Positions 59,193-64,000 of a stretch of DNA of 64,000 nucleotides are shown in pieces. The position numbers were made by a program, and so were the translations under genes. Each line of letters opens with the position of its first letter. The stretch's first letter is position 1. Source of the stretch: Bryobacter aggregatus MPL3 (GTDB lineage: Bacteria; Acidobacteriota; Terriglobia; Bryobacterales; Bryobacteraceae); NCBI RefSeq assembly GCF_000702445.1, contig NZ_JNIF01000004.1:930001-994000 (forward strand). Reading direction: 5' to 3'. A model generated the notes under the pieces. The model did not search any database. It saw only the letters and a program-made list of their open reading frames with translations, and was not told the DNA's origin.

Positions 59193-60132
59193 GCTGTCCT
59201 TCGTTCTCCCAACCCAGCAGCACTCCCCCATCCGGACGCGCCACCATGCTGACAAAGGCGCCCTCGCCGACTTGCTTCTTCTGTTGGTCAGGGCTGCGTA
59301 CGACGATGGATTTTCCTTCGGCCCAGGCAACCCAAAGTCCTTCTTTGCCGCGGACAATCACCGGCTGCTTGCCGCTGCCGAGCAACTCCTCATCGCTACC
59401 GGGCCGCGAGAGAAACACCTGCGTATCGCGACGCCAAACGGTCACCAGTTTCCCGTCGCCGTCGCGCACCATGCCGCCACCGTCCATCGGACAGGCGTTA
59501 ATCTTCCAGCTTCCGCTGCCCAACTTGACGGGCTTACTGCCCCATTCCATCGTGTACATATCGCGCATGCCGCCGAGGGCGTTGCGAAACATCACCGTTG
59601 CTTTGCCGGCTGTATCGACGAGCAGGCTGGGATGGCAACACTGGCAGATGGTACCGTCGGGCGAGGCATAAAGTTCGAGGTTCGGGCTCCAACTCTTGCC
59701 GCCATCGGAACTGATGGAGCCATAGAGCTTCATTCCTTCAGTACGAAGATCGAGCCAAGCCGCATAAATCTTGCCCCCGCCTGCGGCCATCGCGTGCAGA
59801 CCTTCGCGAGCCGAATTCGCCACATCGTTGACTCTCACCACCGACCCTTCCCGCCAGGCCCAGAGATCGCCATTTGCGATTCCACTCACCACGCCGTTCG
59901 CATAGCGCGGGCCACGGCGCATGCCGAGCATCAGTTTGCCTTTGCCGGAGTACACCGCGCGGTCGACCCAGCTCTTGCCAAGGTCATCGGAACTCTTCAA
60001 AATCGCATCGAGGCCATTGCCATAAGTGAGCCAGATCCGCCTTCCTTCGGCGCTGAGTTGAAGCTGCCGCCCACTCAGTTGCTGTCCCAGCAGAGGGAGC
60101 GCGCCAAGAGCAAGAAAACCACGTCGATGCAT
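59155..60132 (-). CDS. Exported BNR-repeat/sialidase-like beta-propeller protein
   Basis: 325 aa from ATG 60132, supported by a TATTAT box 7 nt upstream. The leader MHRRGFLALGALPLLGQQLS is a Tat-type signal. Asp-box-like segments (KSSDDLGKSWVDRAVYSGKG and SISSDGGKSWSPNLELYASP, with S-x-D-x-G-x-x-W) mark a sialidase-type propeller. One cluster, DGTICQCCHPSLLV, is an unusual CxCCH motif. No full sialidase active site is visible, so sugar or protein binding is as likely as hydrolysis. Convergent with galT (38-bp overlap) and divergent from a sulfatase gene. Confidence 0.78.
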   Translation of the reverse strand: MHRRGFLALGALPLLGQQLSGRQLQLSAEGRRIWLTYGNGLDAILKSSDDLGKSWVDRAVYSGKGKLMLGMRRGPRYANGVVSGIANGDLWAWREGSVVRVNDVANSAREGLHAMAAGGGKIYAAWLDLRTEGMKLYGSISSDGGKSWSPNLELYASPDGTICQCCHPSLLVDTAGKATVMFRNALGGMRDMYTMEWGSKPVKLGSGSWKINACPMDGGGMVRDGDGKLVTVWRRDTQVFLSRPGSDEELLGSGKQPVIVRGKEGLWVAWAEGKSIVVRSPDQQKKQVGEGAFVSMVARPDGGVLLGWENEGQLSFATAEPPIRA

Positions 60133-60138
60133 CATGCT

Positions 60139-60145
60139 CATAATA
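60139..60145. promoter_or_regulatory. Overlapping divergent -10 boxes in an 18-bp gap
   Basis: Plus strand CATAAT (60139-60144) ends 6 nt before ATG 60151. Minus strand TATTAT (60145-60140) ends 7 nt before ATG 60132. Both are five-of-six matches, share five base pairs, and together leave room only for leaderless transcripts on both sides. Confidence 0.65.
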
Positions 60146-60150
60146 TTGAC

Positions 60151-61539
60151 ATGCCTTTGATCTCCCGGCGAGGCCTGCTCGCCAGCCTCATGCCGCAGCC
60201 GCAGACCCAGCCGAACATTCTGTTCATCATGTCCGACGATCATGCCGCTCACGCCATCTCTGCTTACGGCAGCAAGATCAACTCCACGCCGAACATCGAC
60301 CGGCTGGCGAAGGAAGGCGTTCGCTTCGACAACTGTTTCTGCACCAATTCCATCTGCACGCCATCCCGGGCCGCGATTCTAACCGGCCAGTACAGCCACA
60401 TCAATGGCGTCAACACGCTCGATGACTCGATCGACATCAAGCGCCCCACAATTGCCACCCATCTCCAGAGCTTTGGCTACCAGACGGCGATGATCGGCAA
60501 ATGGCATCTGGGCACCCAGCCGCAAGGCTTCGACCATTGGCGCATCCTGCCGGGACAAGGTGTCTATTACGACCCGTTCTTCCTCGAGAAGACGGGCCGC
60601 AAGCAATACCAGGGTTATTGCACGGACATCATCACTGATTTTGCGATCGACTTCTTGAAAGAACGCGATGCGAGCAAACCCTTCTTCCTGATGTGCCACC
60701 ACAAGGCCCCTCATCGTCCCTGGGACCCTGGCCCGAAGTACAAAAATCTCTTCGATGACAAGGACATTCCGGAACCATCAAACCTCTATCAGCCCGTTGG
60801 CCGTGGCCTCAAAATGCGTGTTGGCGAAGACACCACCGAGCGCGACCTGAAAATGAAGCCGCCCGAAGGTCTCACCGGAGACGCACTCCGCAAGTGGGCC
60901 TACCAGCGCTATATGAAGGATTATCTGCGCTGTGTGCAGTCCGTGGACGATTCAGTCGGCCGCATCCTCGATCATTTAGACGCGAACAATCTGCGTGAAA
61001 ACACCATCGTGATCTACACCTCAGACCAGGGCTTCTTCCTCGGCGATCATGGCATGTTCGACAAGCGGCTGATGTATGAGGAGTCCTTGCGGATGCCTTT
61101 CCTGGCTCGCTACCCGAAGGAGATCAAGGCCGGCACGAGGAACAGCGATATCTCACTGAACATCGACTTTGCGCCCACCTTCCTCGATTACGCGGGCATG
61201 GGCCGCGACCCGAAGATGCAGGGGGAAAGCTTCCGTCAGAATCTGCAAGGCAGAACCCCGCCCACTTGGCGGCAATCGATGTATTACCGCTACTGGATGC
61301 ACGATGACCGGGACCACCATGTTCCCGGTCACTATGGCGTGCGCACGAAGACCCACAAGCTGATCCGCTACCAGACGACGGAGCCCGAGTATGAGCTCTT
61401 CGACATGAAGAAGGATCCGCATGAGATGACAAACCTTGCCTCGAAGCAGCCTGCTTTAGTAGCCACGCTCAAGCGGGAGATAACTCGCCTGCAGCATAAG
61501 TACGGCGATAAACCTTACGAACTAAGTTCGAGCCAATAA
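60151..61539 (+). CDS. Sulfatase (alkaline phosphatase superfamily), Tat-type leader
   Basis: 462 aa from ATG 60151, preceded by a CATAAT box at 6 nt; the frame stays open upstream into galT and the BNR gene, but that region is antisense. Leader MPLISRRGLLASLMPQPQTQ. Metal ligands are in NILFIMSDDHAAHA. The formylglycine-forming motif CTPSRAAILTGQYS has C69 (CxPSR). IGKWHLGTQPQGFDHW and SDQGFFLGDHGMFDKR are standard sulfatase motifs. It should hydrolyse a sulfate ester of a carbohydrate or choline, after activation by a formylglycine-generating enzyme not present here. The last 71 bp overlap the convergent amidohydrolase gene. Confidence 0.92.
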   Translation: MPLISRRGLLASLMPQPQTQPNILFIMSDDHAAHAISAYGSKINSTPNIDRLAKEGVRFDNCFCTNSICTPSRAAILTGQYSHINGVNTLDDSIDIKRPTIATHLQSFGYQTAMIGKWHLGTQPQGFDHWRILPGQGVYYDPFFLEKTGRKQYQGYCTDIITDFAIDFLKERDASKPFFLMCHHKAPHRPWDPGPKYKNLFDDKDIPEPSNLYQPVGRGLKMRVGEDTTERDLKMKPPEGLTGDALRKWAYQRYMKDYLRCVQSVDDSVGRILDHLDANNLRENTIVIYTSDQGFFLGDHGMFDKRLMYEESLRMPFLARYPKEIKAGTRNSDISLNIDFAPTFLDYAGMGRDPKMQGESFRQNLQGRTPPTWRQSMYYRYWMHDDRDHHVPGHYGVRTKTHKLIRYQTTEPEYELFDMKKDPHEMTNLASKQPALVATLKREITRLQHKYGDKPYELSSSQ

Positions 61540-62464
61540 CGGCGGGCAGGTCCCGGTAATCGCCGGTCTCGAGGATCAGAAAATTGGCATCCTTGCCGGG
61601 CGCCAGTGAACCCAATCGATGATCGAGCCGCAGCGCGGCGGCAGCATGCAGAGTTGCCGCCCGAATCGCTTCCTCGCAAGTCATGCCCATCTCCCGACAG
61701 GCCAGGTGCATCACCATTTGCATGGAGAAGCTTGGCGAGTCGCCTGGGTTGCTGTCGGTGCCCAGAGCAACCTTGACGCCGGCATCGATCAGTTGTCGCG
61801 CCGGCGCAAAGCGCCCGGCACGCGTGTAGTAAGCCATGGCTGGCAACAGCACGGCAAGGGTGCTGGTTTGGGCGAGGGTTGCCACATCGCGTTTGGTTGC
61901 GTGGAGCAGATGCTCCACACTGACCGCTCCGGCCTCCAGCGCCATCTCCAGTCCGCGATCGAGCACATGCACCTTCACCGGAGTTTTTGTGGCCAGCAAG
62001 CGCTCCGCCGTCATCCCTTCGGCCAGGGCATCGACAAAGTGTGGCTGTCTCCATAGGGTCCAATCGGGCGGCGCCATCTCAGTGCGAATCACATCATGGG
62101 GCATCGCATCAAGACACTTTTCGGGAGATCCATAACAGGTCTTGATCTCGACGGTTGTGGTCCCGAAGGCAAGCATCATCGCGATCTGGCGCTCGATTGA
62201 AGCACGGAGCTCTTCCGGCTGGGCTGCCGCCACAGCGCGGCAACGATCCTCGAAGCTGCCGTGCATCTGTCCCATGTTGGCGAGATGCGTGTGGCAATCG
62301 ACAAAGCCTGGCATCACGACGCGGCGCTCGGCGTCGACATCAGCCCGGGGCGCCGAGGCCATCGAGCCAAAGCGGATGACGACACCCTGGTCCACTTCGA
62401 GAAAAGCATTGTGGAGCGGCTCCGTTTCGAGCGTGAGTAGCGTTCCGATGTTCGCGATGATCAT
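61469..62464 (-). CDS. Amidohydrolase (imidazolonepropionase-like, metal-dependent)
   Basis: 331 aa from ATG 62464, whose ATGA overlaps the stop of the Ycf48-like gene, so the two are coupled; longer in-frame starts lie inside that gene. Metal site HxH is in VVMPGFVDCHTHLANMG. Other ligands lie in KVHVLDRGLEMALEAGAVSV-EHLLHA and LGTDSNPGDSPSFSMQ, closely following HutI/imidazolonepropionase and related guanidine/creatinine deaminases. ATLHAAAALRLDHRLGSLAP near the C-terminus is the family's post-barrel motif. No signal peptide. Substrate is probably a cyclic amide or amidine. Its last 71 bp overlap the sulfatase gene. Confidence 0.87.
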   Translation of the reverse strand: MIIANIGTLLTLETEPLHNAFLEVDQGVVIRFGSMASAPRADVDAERRVVMPGFVDCHTHLANMGQMHGSFEDRCRAVAAAQPEELRASIERQIAMMLAFGTTTVEIKTCYGSPEKCLDAMPHDVIRTEMAPPDWTLWRQPHFVDALAEGMTAERLLATKTPVKVHVLDRGLEMALEAGAVSVEHLLHATKRDVATLAQTSTLAVLLPAMAYYTRAGRFAPARQLIDAGVKVALGTDSNPGDSPSFSMQMVMHLACREMGMTCEEAIRAATLHAAAALRLDHRLGSLAPGKDANFLILETGDYRDLPAVIGSNLVRKVYRRTYAAGELSPA

Positions 62465-63564
62465 CGCAAGGACAGAATGGTTGCTTGATCGAGAGCTGCG
62501 AATACTTTGCCGGACGGCGTTGCCGAGAGATACACGCGCTGCGCCGCAGCACGGTAATCGACGGCAAGGTCTGTCCAATTCACATAATCCTTCGAATGCA
62601 GGATCCGTACCTTCGTAGGGACAGGCAGATTGCCCAGCCGCTCCGTACAGGCAAGATAGACCCCATCGCCTGGCAGATAGAGGATGTCGTGAACGTCTGC
62701 ATCCTTGACACGCAAGAGCTTCTCGCCCTTTCGTTTGCTGGTGGGATAGAAGGAGTACACTTCCCCACCGTAGGAGAAGGACTTCTCATACTTCACCAGC
62801 ATAAAACCAGTGCCATCGCTTCCAACCACGCTGCGATGGATCTGGCCGAAGGTGGATGCGTCCTGAGCGCTCCAAGAGAGGCCGCCGTCCCCAGTTTCCA
62901 GGCTCACCATGAGCTTTGGCGTTACACGCCTGCCCACCCGCTCTGGCTCCATCCATCCCGGTAAGCGCTCCGGAGTGGTCGTCTCGGAGCTTCCCATGAC
63001 AATGCCGACTTTGTTGTTCCAGAAGGCAATCAGACGGTAGGCCAGGTTCTCGCTATTGCCCTTGGCCTGCGCTCCTTCGGGCACATGGCGCCAAGTCTTG
63101 CCGCCATCCGAGCTGCGCATGAAGGTCTTTTTCTCACCGATGAGAAAACCGTTCTCAGCATCCAGGAAGTGAAGCTTGCGCGCTTCCTTCTTTTTCGAGA
63201 GCTTGCGCCAATCGCGGCCGGCTTCCGCGCTGAACCAGATCTCGCCCTTGTCGCTGACCGCCCATAGCAAAGAGTCGTCCAACACAAAGAGGGATTCAGG
63301 AATGAACTTTAACTCCGACTGTGTCCAGGTGTTTCCACCATCGTCAGTCGCCAGTTGAATGCCCTTGAAGCCGGAACCGCGATGGCTGAGTCCACCGAGA
63401 GCCCAACCGCGGCGATCCGATCCAAAAGCGAAGTCCACCAGCAACAGAACCGAATCCGGCGCCACATAGTGGAAAACTCTCGCAAACTTTGGACCGGCTG
63501 CAAAGACGGGCAAAGCCGCAAACAGGGCGCGGCGGCTAAGATGCAGCGGCTGCGACAAGGGCAC
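62461..63564 (-). CDS. Exported Ycf48-like beta-propeller protein
   Basis: 367 aa from GTG 63564, with the start inside the preceding GAF gene (29-bp overlap). A Tat-like leader (MPLSQPLHLSRRALFAALPV) is followed by propeller blades with the Asp-box-like GGNTWTQSELKF, EAGRDWRKLSKKKEARKLHF and DGGKTWRHVPEGAQ elements, as in photosystem II assembly factor Ycf48 and VPS10-type propellers. In non-photosynthetic bacteria these are exported proteins of unknown role. The stop overlaps the amidohydrolase start by 4 bp. Confidence 0.82.
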   Translation of the reverse strand: MPLSQPLHLSRRALFAALPVFAAGPKFARVFHYVAPDSVLLLVDFAFGSDRRGWALGGLSHRGSGFKGIQLATDDGGNTWTQSELKFIPESLFVLDDSLLWAVSDKGEIWFSAEAGRDWRKLSKKKEARKLHFLDAENGFLIGEKKTFMRSSDGGKTWRHVPEGAQAKGNSENLAYRLIAFWNNKVGIVMGSSETTTPERLPGWMEPERVGRRVTPKLMVSLETGDGGLSWSAQDASTFGQIHRSVVGSDGTGFMLVKYEKSFSYGGEVYSFYPTSKRKGEKLLRVKDADVHDILYLPGDGVYLACTERLGNLPVPTKVRILHSKDYVNWTDLAVDYRAAAQRVYLSATPSGKVFAALDQATILSLR

Positions 63565-64000
63565 CCACTTCCTCGGAAGTCACACCACTCTCCAGCCGGG
63601 CCAGACTCAACAGCACGCCCACTTGTTCGCCAACCGTAGTCAGGGTTTCCATTTCCTCGCCTGTGAAGACATGCGGTTTGCGATGTTGCACGTTGATGAC
63701 ACCCACTACCTTATTGCGTGCAATGATCGGTGCGGATAGGAAGGCCTCATACTGATCTTCCGGCAATTCGGCAAAGCCCTTAAATCTAGGATCTGTAAAG
63801 GCCTCTTTGCTGATGGCAACCAGCCGACGCTCGCGGGCCACCCAGCCCGTAAGACCTTCGTCCAGACGCAAACGCAAATTGCCGAGAGTTCCCGGCGAGG
63901 GGTTGTTCGAAGAACACAAGAGCAGGTCGCCCTTGTCCAGCAAGTACAGCAGACAAGAGTCCCCACGCATGAATTCCAATACCAACGCGTTAATACCAGC
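63536..64000 (-). CDS. GAF-domain protein, 5' end beyond window
   Basis: The frame is open to the window end (AGINALVLEFMRGDSCLLYL), so the true start lies outside; 154 residues are seen. They form most of a GAF domain: LRLRLDEGLTGWVARERRLV, FLSAPIIARNKVVGVINVQH and FTGEEMETLTTVGEQVGVLL, ending in a short helix (GVTSEEVGALVAAAAS). GAF domains bind small ligands such as cyclic nucleotides or sense redox state; here no output domain follows, so it is either a stand-alone sensor or has its effector N-terminally. It overlaps the Ycf48-like gene start by 29 bp. Confidence 0.85.
   Translation of the reverse strand, partial: AGINALVLEFMRGDSCLLYLLDKGDLLLCSSNNPSPGTLGNLRLRLDEGLTGWVARERRLVAISKEAFTDPRFKGFAELPEDQYEAFLSAPIIARNKVVGVINVQHRKPHVFTGEEMETLTTVGEQVGVLLSLARLESGVTSEEVGALVAAAAS

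Noticed and set aside
59041-60150. In-frame upstream extension of the sulfatase by about 370 codons
   Set aside because: The extension lies over galT and antisense to the BNR gene. The ATG at 60151 has a Tat-type leader directly after it and a -10 box 6 nt before it.

Overview
The window is about 64 kb of gene-dense bacterial chromosome, roughly 60% G+C by eye. It has no insertion sequence, prophage or CRISPR array that I can recognise. Three gene modules pairing planctomycete-type cytochrome (PSCyt/DUF1549/DUF1553) proteins with DUF1501 proteins occur alongside many Sec/Tat-exported hydrolases, a membrane Ser/Thr kinase, a CocE-type hydrolase, M28 peptidases and a UbiD decarboxylase. This fits a soil Acidobacteriota, most likely the Solibacter/Bryobacter group; that placement is inference from gene content. 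No gap without a gene exceeds 300 bp; the longest is 16204-16395, which holds two small hairpins.

Layout. 1-8603: a truncated cytochrome/DUF1549 gene, mltD, then a minus-strand operon of cytochrome, DUF1501 and GT39-like genes. 8614-12073: exported CocE hydrolase, exported SelA-like PLP protein and, convergent, an exported RidA. 12202-17728: a lysine-rich H1-like protein, a 72-aa protein back to back with a HipA-like kinase, a ThiO-like oxidase, class IV aminotransferase, NUDIX hydrolase, a zinc-finger/membrane/LamG protein and a DCC protein. 17750-22524: tRNA-Leu(UAG) running in frame into a degenerate M24 peptidase gene, an M28 peptidase and a membrane Ser/Thr kinase. 22566-25381: a PIN/Phd toxin-antitoxin pair and a GMC dehydrogenase pair. 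25474-34878: pentapeptide-repeat protein, serine hydrolase, a five-gene envelope operon, DinB, Gfo/Idh/MocA and small secreted proteins. 34917-37661: an exported repeat protein and its decayed tandem copy. 37658-43010: methyltransferase, GyrI-like protein, pxpBC, tRNA-His, ubiD and fabG. 43013-47602: NHL/cytochrome/DUF1501 operon. 47683-55326: small secreted protein, a minus operon with gamma-glutamyltransferase, then zinc ribbon, DinB, M28 and prmA. 55338-59192: galactose operon (SSS transporter, galK, galT). 59155-64000: exported BNR protein, sulfatase, amidohydrolase, Ycf48-like protein and a truncated GAF protein.

The strongest non-standard signal is regulatory. At about eleven transcription-unit starts a good -10 hexamer lies only 6-8 nt before the start codon, which predicts leaderless mRNAs. 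In several very short divergent gaps the two -10 boxes overlap as near-palindromes, so one DNA element appears to drive both directions. The other notable points are the M24 reading frame with no ordinary start codon outside the tRNA, the apparent periplasmic PLP-enzyme/RidA set, and the fresh pseudogene.
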